From: Bacillaceae bacterium
GTDB lineage: Bacteria > Bacillota > Bacilli > JACDOE01
Reading direction: 5' to 3'
Assembly: GCA_017656255.1 (NCBI GenBank)
Contig: JACDOE010000001.1
Span: forward strand, 248,001-312,000
Length of the DNA stretch: 64,000 nt
Shown here: positions 29,235 to 36,420 of the stretch, piece after piece
How positions within the stretch are numbered: position 1 is the first letter of the stretch
Layout of the letters: each line of letters starts with the position of its first letter
Notes under the pieces: model-generated
Database searches by the model: none
The model's input: the letters and a program-made list of their open reading frames with translations, nothing else
Told to the model about the DNA's origin: nothing
Translations under genes and position numbers: made by a program

Positions 29235-30167
29235 TTATGGTGAAACACAGTGGTTTTCAGATTTTTTCCTTCGTTTCAGGGACAGATATTCCGGCGGCAT
29301 TTCAGCCAGAATCATGCCGGTAAAAATACCAAGGCAGCCAAGGATAGCTTTCGCTGTCAGTACTTCATCCGTCCACAGGAAAGCGGCAATGGCGGCAAAG
29401 ACCGGTTCCATGGCATAGATTAGGGCCACCCGTGTCGCCGTCGTGAATTTCTGAGCTTGAGTTTGCACCAGAAATGCCAGGGCCGTCGCGGGAATAACGG
29501 TGATGATCAAGGCCCAGAACACTTCCGGTGTCCCCATGATCTGTGGATCAAACGCCTTCTGCCAGTCTTCGAACAGAAATCCGCCCATGGCACTGATGAC
29601 TCCGACAGTTGTAATCTGAATCAATGCCAGAGCCAGCGACGGAAAATGAGGTGCATATTTTCCGGTCAGCGTAATTTGCATGGCAAAAGAGACGGCACAA
29701 AAAAAAGACCAGACATCACCCGGATTGATATCCAATGATTCCCCCAGTGTCAACAGATAAAGACCGACTGTTGCAATGATGACACCGATGACGGCAGGCA
29801 ATTTCGGAAGCTGTTTCAGAATAAAAATACCCAGTACGGGAACCAGTACCACCGAAAGGCCCGTGATAAAGGCAGATTTGGACGTGGTCGTAAATTGCAG
29901 CCCGATGGTCTGGAAACCGTAACCGCCGAACAGCCAGATGCCAAGTATAATCCCGGAAAAAACAAGCTTTTTATTTATCGCTTTTAATTGTTTTTTATAA
30001 AAAAGGGCCAGCAGCATAAACAGAAACCCGGATGCCATCAAAAAACGGACGGCATTGAAAGTCAATGGTGGAAGAAAGGCGATGGCATTCTGTACCAGAA
30101 CAAATGTTGCTCCCCATACAAACGCGACCATTAACAAGCTAAAGTCGGCTATCACATGCTTTTTCAA
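29235..30167 (-). CDS. EamA/DMT-family permease
   Basis: Drug/metabolite transporter of about 310 residues with ten hydrophobic segments and two EamA repeats (LLMVAFVWGATFVLVQNAI near the N-terminus; VIPATALAFLVQTQAQ and YAMEPVFAAIAAFLW in the second half). The start is uncertain: the TTG at 30167 has AGGAGTG 9 bases upstream, while the GTG at 30179 is fused to that site. Substrate unknown; relatives export amino acids or other metabolites. Confidence 0.8.
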   Translation of the reverse strand: MKKHVIADFSLLMVAFVWGATFVLVQNAIAFLPPLTFNAVRFLMASGFLFMLLALFYKKQLKAINKKLVFSGIILGIWLFGGYGFQTIGLQFTTTSKSAFITGLSVVLVPVLGIFILKQLPKLPAVIGVIIATVGLYLLTLGESLDINPGDVWSFFCAVSFAMQITLTGKYAPHFPSLALALIQITTVGVISAMGGFLFEDWQKAFDPQIMGTPEVFWALIITVIPATALAFLVQTQAQKFTTATRVALIYAMEPVFAAIAAFLWTDEVLTAKAILGCLGIFTGMILAEMPPEYLSLKRRKKSENHCVSP

Positions 30168-30380
30168 TTTTATTGTCACTCCTGCTCATCACTGATCTAA
30201 GGTAAGTTACTGATACTTTCCTATTATACCTGAAGCCGTTTAGAATAAAAATAAATAGTTGTTAATTCATAAACGTTGAAAAATTCAATTTTTTTTAGCA
30301 GGGATTTTAAAAGAAAAAACGAAAAAGATAAAAGGAAAAAATTAGACATATTATTTTACGTTTCGATAAGGGGGGTACGT

Positions 30381-32006
30381 ATGAAACAATCAGTTCTACG
30401 ATCAGGAAGAGCACGTTCTGCACTGAAGAAGGCTACCTCCATTGCAGACAAAATTCGACCGTTATTGAAAGGGGTTACAAATTTCGAGGATGTGAAGGAT
30501 AAGGTTGGGGAAGTCCTCGACCAGGAATTGAAAGATGATGAATATGTACTGGTCATTGATCAGGACGGGAAAGCGCTTCGACATACCAACCGGTTACGGG
30601 AGGGGCTTTTATTTAATGACGATGTGGGGATTAAAGCAGCCTCAACCGATCAACCGATCCTGCAGTTATATCCGAGAAATACAGGAGAACTGGTTATCGA
30701 TGCTTCCTGCCCGATTTATAAAGGGGACGGCTACCGATATAATCTGCGTCTCGGAAGAATTGTCCACAAACCATTCTTGGGCCCGTTAATTTTCGGACTG
30801 GCGCTTGGTCCGACTGTACTTGCCAGTATAGTTGCTTTTTTTATGGATCTTCCTTGGCAATCGATTATTCTTTCCATGTCGGGTGGAATCGTTGTGGGTC
30901 TTGCAGGTGGAATATGGGGCTATCGCCGGTTGACCGGCAGCCTGAGAGAATGGTACACCATGACCCGAAACATTTCGTCCGGTGACCTGACTTCCCTTTT
31001 AAAACCGAGGGGTCGCAATCATTTTGACCAGATGGGTTATGAATTGAACAAAGTAGCCCTTGGAATGAGCTCAATTATGAAAGAACTGGGTACCTCTGCA
31101 GAAACGACCAAAGAAATCAGTCAGGCGCAATCCAAAGAAACAGAACGGCAGGTTCAGGTTTTCGAACAACTTTCATCGACGATACAAAAATTTTCGACCG
31201 GAACGGAAGAGCAGTTGTCCTCCCTGCAGAATGCTCTGGGGATGATTAACGAAATGAGAAACGCAGCACAGGGGATGAAGGACAACATAGACGTTACAAT
31301 GGAGCACAGTGAAAATGCTTCGCAAACTGCCCAAAAGGGTACGGAATCAGCCAGCCGATCGGTCGAACAAATGAAGTTGATTCAGGAAACAGTAGCAGAA
31401 TTATCTTCTGTAATTTCCATGATGGCGGATGATTCCAGACAAATTACCGAGCAGGTAGCTGCGATCACAGATATCGCCCGCCAAACGAATCTGCTGGCTT
31501 TAAATGCGTCTATCGAAGCATCCAGAGCCGGAGAGAATGGAAGAGGCTTCGCTGTGGTCGCAGAGGAGGTCAGAAAGCTGGCTGAGGATACGTCTACCTT
31601 TGCCGATAAAATCATGAGTGTGTTGACACATATGGATGAGGAAGCGAATCAGGCTGTTGACAAAGTTAAAAACAGTGTGGAAGAGATCGGGCAGGGCGTG
31701 TCGCTGGTCGAGTCCTCACGGAATGCGATAAGTGAACTGAATGATGTGGTGGAGCAAACACGTCATCAGGTTCTTGAAAATCGAAAACATGCTGAGGTAC
31801 TGATTGATGACAGTACGGAACTGCAAAATATTATGGAAAGTTTAACACATATCAGTGAAGAATTTACAGAGTCAGCGTCAGAAACAGCGGGGACAGTCGA
31901 TCAACAGGTCAAAGGCATACAGGAACTGGCTGAGGATGCGGGTGTCCTGCTTGACAAGTCATCGGATCTGGAGCAAATTGTAAAGCGGTTTAAGTTTTCG
32001 AAGTAG
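30381..32006 (+). CDS. methyl-accepting chemotaxis protein with a cytoplasmic N-terminal sensor
   Basis: Chemoreceptor of 541 residues. There is no N-terminal membrane anchor. Residues 1-120 are a soluble domain with Cache/PAS-like texture ([24 protein letters not shown], then [20 protein letters not shown]-like). Next come two close hydrophobic segments (about 130-180), a HAMP-like piece ([19 protein letters not shown]) and the signalling coiled coil with the hairpin core [37 protein letters not shown]. The short hydrophobic hairpin implies that the sensor faces the cytoplasm. AAGGGGGG precedes the ATG. Ligand unknown. Confidence 0.85.
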   Translation: MKQSVLRSGRARSALKKATSIADKIRPLLKGVTNFEDVKDKVGEVLDQELKDDEYVLVIDQDGKALRHTNRLREGLLFNDDVGIKAASTDQPILQLYPRNTGELVIDASCPIYKGDGYRYNLRLGRIVHKPFLGPLIFGLALGPTVLASIVAFFMDLPWQSIILSMSGGIVVGLAGGIWGYRRLTGSLREWYTMTRNISSGDLTSLLKPRGRNHFDQMGYELNKVALGMSSIMKELGTSAETTKEISQAQSKETERQVQVFEQLSSTIQKFSTGTEEQLSSLQNALGMINEMRNAAQGMKDNIDVTMEHSENASQTAQKGTESASRSVEQMKLIQETVAELSSVISMMADDSRQITEQVAAITDIARQTNLLALNASIEASRAGENGRGFAVVAEEVRKLAEDTSTFADKIMSVLTHMDEEANQAVDKVKNSVEEIGQGVSLVESSRNAISELNDVVEQTRHQVLENRKHAEVLIDDSTELQNIMESLTHISEEFTESASETAGTVDQQVKGIQELAEDAGVLLDKSSDLEQIVKRFKFSK

Positions 32007-32033
32007 CTGGATAAACCTGCTGATATATAAATT

Positions 32034-32135
32034 TAAAAACAGGTAAAGATTAGATGTTGAAAGTTCGATGTAAATGTGTTATTTTATTAATTGCCGTGCT
32101 TCTGACGGACACGATCTGATCTTTACCTGTTTTTA
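32034..32135. repeat. 17-bp perfect inverted repeat flanking the tRNA promoter
   Basis: TAAAAACAGGTAAAGAT (32034-32050) is exactly repeated in reverse complement at 32119-32135, with 68 bases between. The right arm ends in TTTTTA, so it may terminate the chemoreceptor mRNA. The interval contains the likely tRNA promoter. Confidence 0.85.
32057..32085 (+). promoter_or_regulatory. predicted promoter of the first tRNA group
   Basis: TTGAAA (32057-32062) and TATTTT (32080-32085) with a 17-base spacer, inside the inverted repeat 32034-32135. Confidence 0.5.
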
Positions 32136-32143
32136 TATGGATG

Positions 32144-32187
32144 AAGACTTACACAACCAACTGTTTTCAGTTGGTTGCCTGTGTCTT
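32144..32187. repeat. hairpin in the tRNA leader
   Basis: AAGAC/GTCTT, ACACA/TGTGT and CCAACTG/CAGTTGG nest around a TTTT loop, 19 bases before the first tRNA. It may be a processing or attenuation structure. Confidence 0.5.
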
Positions 32188-32205
32188 ACATGTTCTGAAT
32201 ATAAA

Positions 32206-32299
32206 GGAGAGGTGTCCGAGCTGGCCGAAGGAGCACGATTGGAAATCGTGTAGGCGGGGTCAACCCGTCTCGAGGGTTCGAATCCCTCCCTCTCCGCCA
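32206..32299 (+). tRNA. tRNA-Ser(GGA)
   Basis: Class II tRNA with acceptor GGAGAGG paired to the 3' end, a long variable arm, T-loop GGTTCGAATCC and encoded CCA. The anticodon loop TTGGAAA gives GGA. Its last bases are duplicated at 32485-32506. Confidence 0.96.
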
Positions 32300-32502
32300 T
32301 AATGTAAAAACGTATGATTTATCAGACTGGTATAATCGGAAACCTGTAGCAGGGTTTCGAACCCTCTCTCCGAAGGAGAGAGCACAGGGTTCGCTGGAAA
32401 CACGACGAGGACAGGGCGAAAAGCCCGTGCCGAGTCGATGTTGGATTCCGGAGCCGAGCCGATGAAATCGGCGAAGGGGAAGGTATCCCTCCCTCTCCGC
32501 CA
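32300..32502 (+). mobile_element. structured element A behind tRNA-Ser(GGA), ending in a copy of its 3' end
   Basis: A 203-base unit follows the tRNA's CCA. The first 49 bases are AT-rich. From 32349 the core folds into GC-rich hairpins: GAACCCT/AGGGTTC (32359-32365, 32386-32392) around CTCTCC-GAA-GGAGAG; GGGC/GCCC (32414-32417, 32423-32426); and GCCGAT-GAA-ATCGGC (32458-32472). It ends with a second copy of the tRNA-Ser(GGA) terminus: 22 identical bases at 32282-32303 and 32485-32506. The core is nearly identical to element B. No coding frame is credible, because antisense frames cross the tRNA. The layout resembles an att-site duplication at a tRNA 3' end, but the unit is too short to carry an integrase. 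Confidence 0.7.
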
Positions 32503-32525
32503 TAATAATACCTGTTAATTTTAAT

Positions 32526-32601
32526 GCTCCTGTAGCTCAGTTGGTAGAGCGCATCCATGGTAAGGATGAGGTCGCAGGTTCGATCCCTGTCGGGAGCACC
32601 A
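32526..32601 (+). tRNA. tRNA-Thr(GGT)
   Basis: 76 bases with acceptor GCTCCTG..., anticodon loop ATGGTAA (GGT), T-loop GGTTCGATCC and encoded CCA. Confidence 0.95.
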
Positions 32602-32608
32602 TAGAAGT

Positions 32609-32685
32609 GGCGGCGTAGCTCAGATGGCTAGAGCGTACGGTTCATACCCGTGAGGTCGGGGGTTCGATTCCCTCCGCCGCTACCA
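32609..32685 (+). tRNA. tRNA-Met(CAT), elongator
   Basis: 77 bases, anticodon loop TTCATAC. It closely resembles the B. subtilis elongator tRNA-Met and lacks the three G-C anticodon-stem pairs of initiators. CCA is encoded. Confidence 0.94.
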
Positions 32686-32691
32686 TTACAC

Positions 32692-32765
32692 AGGGGCATA
32701 GTTTAATGGTAGAACAGCGGTCTCCAAAACCGCCAGTGTGGGTTCGATTCCTACTGCCCCTGCCA
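32692..32765 (+). tRNA. tRNA-Trp(CCA)
   Basis: 74 bases, acceptor AGGGGCA, anticodon loop CTCCAAA, encoded CCA end. Confidence 0.96.
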
Positions 32766-32776
32766 CTCAAGATAAT

Positions 32777-32853
32777 GGCGGCTATGGCGAAGTGGTTAAC
32801 GCACCGGATTGTGGCTCCGGCATTCGTGGGTTCGATTCCCACTAGTCGCCCCA
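32777..32853 (+). tRNA. tRNA-His(GTG)
   Basis: Anticodon loop TTGTGGC. The extra 5' G (32777) pairs with C73 (32850), the mark of tRNA-His. CCA is encoded. Confidence 0.95.
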
Positions 32854-32859
32854 AAGTAC

Positions 32860-32952
32860 GGAGGAGTACCCAAGTCTGGCTGAAGGGAGCGGTCTTGAAA
32901 ACCGCCAGGGCGTTCGCGCGCCGCGGGGGTTCGAATCCCTCCTCCTCCGCCA
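32860..32952 (+). tRNA. tRNA-Ser(TGA)
   Basis: Class II tRNA, acceptor GGAGGAG, anticodon loop CTTGAAA, GC-rich long variable arm, encoded CCA. Its 3' end is duplicated at 33138-33157. Confidence 0.96.
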
Positions 32953-33155
32953 TGAAAATTGATCAATGAATAACAAACATCAATAATTAAAATAAATCCT
33001 CGGCAGGGATGAAGAACCCCCTCTCCGAAGGAGAGAGTGCGGGGTTCGCTGGAAACACGACGAGGACAGGGCAAAGCCCGTGCCGAGTCGATGTTGGATT
33101 CCGGAGCCGAGCCGACGAAGTCGGCGAAGGGGAAGGTATCCCTCCTCCTCCGCCA
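32953..33155 (+). mobile_element. structured element B behind tRNA-Ser(TGA), ending in a copy of its 3' end
   Basis: Second copy of the element. After an AT-rich stretch of about 50 bases the core (33003-33155) matches element A almost base for base. Differences fall mainly at paired positions: stem GAACCCC/GGGGTTC (33014-33020, 33041-33047) and GCCGAC-GAA-GTCGGC (33111-33125), each with compensatory change against A, plus a shorter loop in GGGC-AAA-GCCC. The last 20 bases of tRNA-Ser(TGA), 32935-32954, recur at 33138-33157. The offset between the duplicated tRNA ends is 203 bases, the same as in A, although the AT-rich halves differ. Confidence 0.7.
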
Positions 33156-33226
33156 TGTAATAAACAAACAACAACACAAAAGAGAAGGTGACTCACCTCT
33201 CATTTCTCACATCCCACATCCAACCC

Positions 33227-33319
33227 GGAGAGATACCCAAGTGGCTGAAGGGGACGGTTTGCTAAACCGTTAGTGGGCCTATTGGCCCAGCGCGGGTTCG
33301 AATCCCGCTCTCTCCGCCA
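33227..33319 (+). tRNA. tRNA-Ser(GCT)
   Basis: Class II tRNA, acceptor GGAGAGA, anticodon loop TTGCTAA, long variable arm, encoded CCA. Its 3' end is duplicated at 33494-33509. The 71 bases before it contain a palindrome, AGGTGA-C-TCACCT, near 33186-33198. Confidence 0.96.
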
Positions 33320-33509
33320 TAATCATAAATATAGCGTATAGCAGTAAACACAAAGTTGAATCATACATAACAAGTAAATCGCGCGGGATTCAGAACCCGC
33401 GCAGCGGAGTTCGCAACTTAGACACAGCGGCTACGTCGAACAAGCATCAGCGCAGCTGTGTCATCCGGGTGCTGGTGCAAAGCAGCAGTGAATCCGCTCT
33501 CTCCGCCAT
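33320..33509 (+). mobile_element. divergent structured element C behind tRNA-Ser(GCT), ending in a copy of its 3' end
   Basis: A 190-base unit with the same plan as A and B but little sequence identity. An AT-rich start is followed by GCGCGGG/CCCGCGC (33381-33387, 33396-33402), overlapping an alternative hairpin GAAC-CCGC-GCA-GCGG-A-GTTC (33393-33412) that mirrors the first stem of A and B and is likewise followed by GC. Then GACACAGC/GCTGTGTC (33421-33428, 33455-33462). GGATTC (33386-33391) can pair with GAATCC (33490-33495) to close the unit. It ends with 16 bases identical to the tRNA-Ser(GCT) terminus (33305-33320 and 33494-33509). Confidence 0.6.
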
Positions 33510-33526
33510 CAACCATAAATTACATC

Positions 33527-33555
33527 TTGAAAATCATGCAATAACACGTTATAAT
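33527..33555 (+). promoter_or_regulatory. strong predicted promoter of the Asp-Lys-Ile tRNA group
   Basis: TTGAAA (33527-33532) and TATAAT (33550-33555) with a 17-base spacer, 20 bases before tRNA-Asp. Confidence 0.8.
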
Positions 33556-33574
33556 AAATCTTGTTTTCTCACCG

Positions 33575-33651
33575 GGAGCTGTGGTGAAGCTGGAGTTCAC
33601 GCCGGTCTGTCACACCGGAGGCCGCGGGTTCGAGTCCCGTCAGCTCCGCCA
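33575..33651 (+). tRNA. tRNA-Asp(GTC)
   Basis: 77 bases, acceptor GGAGCTG, anticodon loop CTGTCAC, encoded CCA. The D-arm GTGAA/TTCAC is unusually self-complementary. Confidence 0.94.
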
Positions 33652-33663
33652 TTACCGAATCAT

Positions 33664-33739
33664 GAGCCATTAGCTCAGTTGGTAGAGCACCTGACTTTTA
33701 ATCAGGGTGTCGCAGGTTCGAATCCTGCATGGCTCACCA
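33664..33739 (+). tRNA. tRNA-Lys(TTT)
   Basis: 76 bases, acceptor GAGCCAT, anticodon loop CTTTTAA, encoded CCA. Confidence 0.96.
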
Positions 33740-33749
33740 TTTCTATTTT

Positions 33750-33826
33750 GGGCCTATAGCTCAGTTGGTCAGAGCGCACGCCTGATAAGCGTGAGGTCGG
33801 TGGTTCAAGTCCACTTAGGCCCACCA
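33750..33826 (+). tRNA. tRNA-Ile(GAT)
   Basis: 77 bases, acceptor GGGCCTA, anticodon loop CTGATAA, encoded CCA. Confidence 0.96.
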
Positions 33827-33871
33827 TATTATTTCTTTAAATTAAGTGAGATGGTATAGATACCCTGTTGT

Positions 33872-33902
33872 AAGAGCTTTCCATTAGCGAAAGGCTCTTT
33901 TT
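33872..33902 (+). terminator. terminator of the tRNA operon
   Basis: AAGAGCTTTC (33872-33881) pairs with GAAAGGCTCTT (33889-33899) with one bulge, and T-rich sequence follows. Between here and the aminotransferase gene at 34147 lie only the motifs described next. Confidence 0.85.
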
Positions 33903-33949
33903 ATTTTGCCGTTTTTACACCACCGCGATACTTGAAGAAAACTCAGGAG

Positions 33950-34038
33950 ACTTGTGATCACACATTTCAGTCCCGATTCAATCACTTGTGTACCATTCCC
34001 CTTTTTCATAAAATCAAGTCATCCAACGCGACTTGTGA
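33950..34038. repeat. three ACTTGTG repeats upstream of the aminotransferase gene
   Basis: ACTTGTGA at 33950-33957, ACTTGTGT at 33984-33991 and ACTTGTGA at 34031-34038. The first merges into the palindrome TGTGATCACA (33953-33962). They could be activator sites upstream of the promoter at 34070; no regulator gene is adjacent. Confidence 0.4.
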
Positions 34039-34045
34039 CATAAAA

Positions 34046-34098
34046 TGTCTAAATTTATAGACAAATTATTTGTCTCTCTTTAAAAAGAATGCTACTAT
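34046..34098 (+). promoter_or_regulatory. promoter with overlapping palindromic operator
   Basis: TTGTCT (34070-34075) and TACTAT (34093-34098) with a 17-base spacer form the promoter. Two nested palindromes share a half-site: TGTCTA-N6-TAGACA (34046-34063) and AGACAAAT-T-ATTTGTCT (34059-34075), the second covering the -35. This is the form of a repressor operator. Confidence 0.55.
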
Positions 34099-34146
34099 TT
34101 ACAACAGATGACTTTAATAAGAAACACAAGGGAGTGAGAAGCAGGT

Positions 34147-35316
34147 ATGTTCAAAGAATTGAATCCGCCTTCACGTATTTTAATGGGGCCCGGGCCGAGT
34201 GATGTACATCCCCGTGTACTGAAAGCCATGTCAACGCCGTTAATCGGTCACCTGGATCCCCATTTTCTCGAAATTATGAATGAAAATATGGAACTGCTCC
34301 GGCAGGTCTTTGAAACCAAAAATGAGGTGACACTGGCCATGTCCGGTACCGGAAGCTCCGGTATGGAAACGGTATTCGTCAATCTGGTTGAACCCGGTGA
34401 CAAAGTGGTCATTGGCGTTAACGGACTGTTCGGACAGAGAATGGTGGACGTTGCCGAGCGTTGTGGCGCCGAAGTGGTTCAGGTTACCGGAGAATGGGGT
34501 CATATTATCGAACCCGAGCAAATTGAAAACACTCTTCAGAATAATCCGGGTGTCAAACTGGTCGCACTGGTTCATGCGGAAACATCAACCGGTGTGTTAC
34601 AGCCTCTCAAGGAAATCGCCGATATTGTCCATCAGCATGGTGCCCTGTTTGTGGTGGATGCTGTGACGTCACTCGGGGGTATCCAGGTTGGGATTGACAC
34701 CAATGACGTGGATGCCTGCTACAGCGGGACGCAAAAATGTCTCAGTGTGCCACCTGGGCTGTCTCCGGTTACATTTAACGAGAAGGCCCTGGAAGTTATG
34801 CGAAAAAGAAAAACAAAAGTTCAGAGCTGGTATCTGGATCTTTCCATGATTCAGAATTACTGGGGCGAGGATCGTTTTTACCACCATACCGCTCCCATTT
34901 CCATGGCCTATGCCCTGAGAGAAGGTCTGAAACTGGTCGTGGAAGAAGGGCTGGAGACTACATATGAAAGGCACTGGAAACTGGGCCAGGCACTGCAGGC
35001 CGGACTGGAAGCCATGGGGCTCACCCTTCATGTCCGGGAGGGACACCGTCTTCCCCAGTTAACCTCGGTGAGAATACCGGAAAATATTGAAGATGCAGTT
35101 GTGCGAAAACAACTCCTCGAACAATTTAATATCGAAATCGGTGGCGGACTTGGCGCATTAAAAGGAAAGGTCTGGCGGGTCGGTTTAATGGGTTATTCCT
35201 GTAATCGCCGAAATGTGCTGATTTTCTTGTCCGCACTGGAACAAATATTGTCTGAGCACGGATTTGAAGTGGAAAAAGGAAAAGCGATTGCGACTGCGTA
35301 TGAGTATATGAAATAA
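34147..35316 (+). CDS. class V aminotransferase, alanine-glyoxylate / PucG type
   Basis: PLP enzyme of 389 residues. N-terminus LMGPGPSDVHPRVLKAMSTPLIGHLDP; glycine-rich AMSGTGSSGMETVFVNL; PLP Asp in FVVDAVTSLGG; Schiff-base lysine in SGTQKCLSVPPG. Relatives act on glyoxylate with alanine, serine or (S)-ureidoglycine (PucG); the substrate cannot be fixed here, and no purine-catabolism genes are near. GGGAGTGAGAAGCAGGT precedes the ATG. It has its own promoter with a palindrome over the -35. Confidence 0.83.
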   Translation: MFKELNPPSRILMGPGPSDVHPRVLKAMSTPLIGHLDPHFLEIMNENMELLRQVFETKNEVTLAMSGTGSSGMETVFVNLVEPGDKVVIGVNGLFGQRMVDVAERCGAEVVQVTGEWGHIIEPEQIENTLQNNPGVKLVALVHAETSTGVLQPLKEIADIVHQHGALFVVDAVTSLGGIQVGIDTNDVDACYSGTQKCLSVPPGLSPVTFNEKALEVMRKRKTKVQSWYLDLSMIQNYWGEDRFYHHTAPISMAYALREGLKLVVEEGLETTYERHWKLGQALQAGLEAMGLTLHVREGHRLPQLTSVRIPENIEDAVVRKQLLEQFNIEIGGGLGALKGKVWRVGLMGYSCNRRNVLIFLSALEQILSEHGFEVEKGKAIATAYEYMK

Positions 35317-35355
35317 TGAATGATTGTCTGGCCATCACAAAAGGAGGAATCGCTG

Positions 35356-36348
35356 TTGCGTTATCGAAAACTGGGTAACACAGACATGAATGTTTCCGTG
35401 ATTGGATTCGGTTGCTGGGCCATGGGAGGAGATGTCTGGGGAGAAGTGGAAGACAGGGAATCCATCGAGGCCATTCAGTACGCCCTCGATCAGGGGGTTA
35501 ACCTGTTCGACACCGCTCCTGTATATGGAATGGGTCATTCAGAAGAAGTTCTGGCAAAAGCGTTGGGAGCGAAGCGAAAAGATGTTTATATCGCGACCAA
35601 GGCCGGGCTGGAATGGAATGATCAGCACAACAAAATCTGGCGTAACAGTACGAAAGAGCGGATTTTTAAAGAAGTGGAGGACAGTCTGCGCCGGTTAAAA
35701 ACGGATTACATTGACCTTTACCAGATTCACTGGCCGGATCAGGAAACGCCTTTTGAAGAAACGATGGAAGCGCTGGACCAATTGATTCAGGATGGAAAGG
35801 TTCGTTATATCGGGGTTTCCAATTTTAACGTTGAACAGATGGAAGCGTGTCGCAAAGTCAGGCCCATTCATACTCTTCAACCCCCTTATCATTTGTTCAG
35901 AAGGGATATTGAGCAGGACATTCTGCCTTACTGCAAAGAACATGATATTGGCGTACTTGCTTACGGACCGATGGCACATGGCTTATTAACCGGAAAAATC
36001 ACACCCGAGACCACTTTCCCGCCGTCTGACTGGCGTTCCCGCAATGTTCTGTTCAGGGAAGAATCGTTGAAATTACGTCTCCCGATCATTGATCGATTGA
36101 AAGAACTGGCTCAATCTTATAATCATACATTAATCGATCTGGCCATTTCCTGGGTTCTGGCACAAGAAGGCGTCACAGTCGCACTTGTCGGAGCGAAAAG
36201 GCGGTCACAGGTTGAGAAAAACCTGCCGGCAGCGGACTGGATCCTTGATGAGTCCATTCTAAAAGAAGTGGAACAGATCCTGAAGGATGATCACCCCATC
36301 ACAACCTGGGGAGGGCCACCGCATCGTTCCCAGATAACTCAGGGTTGA
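35356..36348 (+). CDS. aldo/keto reductase
   Basis: NAD(P)H-dependent oxidoreductase of 330 residues. The tetrad is visible: Asp in LFDTAPVYG with Tyr four residues on, Lys in YIATKAGL, and His in QIHWPD. The C-terminus has LVGAKRRSQVEKNL, a cofactor-binding signature. The TTG at 35356 follows AAAGGAGGAA by 7 bases, a far better start than the ATG at 35320. It lies 39 bases after the aminotransferase gene, so cotranscription is likely. Confidence 0.88.
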   Translation: MRYRKLGNTDMNVSVIGFGCWAMGGDVWGEVEDRESIEAIQYALDQGVNLFDTAPVYGMGHSEEVLAKALGAKRKDVYIATKAGLEWNDQHNKIWRNSTKERIFKEVEDSLRRLKTDYIDLYQIHWPDQETPFEETMEALDQLIQDGKVRYIGVSNFNVEQMEACRKVRPIHTLQPPYHLFRRDIEQDILPYCKEHDIGVLAYGPMAHGLLTGKITPETTFPPSDWRSRNVLFREESLKLRLPIIDRLKELAQSYNHTLIDLAISWVLAQEGVTVALVGAKRRSQVEKNLPAADWILDESILKEVEQILKDDHPITTWGGPPHRSQITQG

Positions 36349-36359
36349 TAAAAGGATTA

Positions 36360-36386
36360 GCCTCTGTATGATACAGAGGCTTTTTT
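36360..36386. terminator. bidirectional terminator
   Basis: GCCTCTGTA (36360-36368) and TACAGAGGC (36372-36380) with TTTTTT after it on the plus strand; it can serve both convergent genes. Confidence 0.9.
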
Positions 36387-36420
36387 AATGAACAAATCAT
36401 GGTTAAATAACGTCACATTC

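Noticed and set aside
30343-30369. Sigma-D promoter (TAGA-N15-TTCGATAA) before the chemoreceptor gene
   Set aside because: Transcription would begin after the ribosome-binding site, and both boxes have mismatches.
32349-32392. Element A as a permuted or split tRNA, since it shows a T-arm-like GGGTTTCGAACCC followed by an acceptor-like CTCTCCG and GGAGAG
   Set aside because: No D-arm or anticodon arm can be formed, element B lacks the T-arm-like start, and the CTCTCC-GAA-GGAGAG part is explained as a hairpin.
32186-33203. Several long open frames on both strands in the tRNA region, some with similar predicted proteins
   Set aside because: They cross mature tRNA genes and the structured elements. 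Their mutual similarity comes from the element repeat, and the sequence differences follow base pairing, not codon position.
33953-33962. TGTGATCACA as an Fnr/CRP site
   Set aside because: The family consensus needs six bases between TGTGA and TCACA; here there are none.
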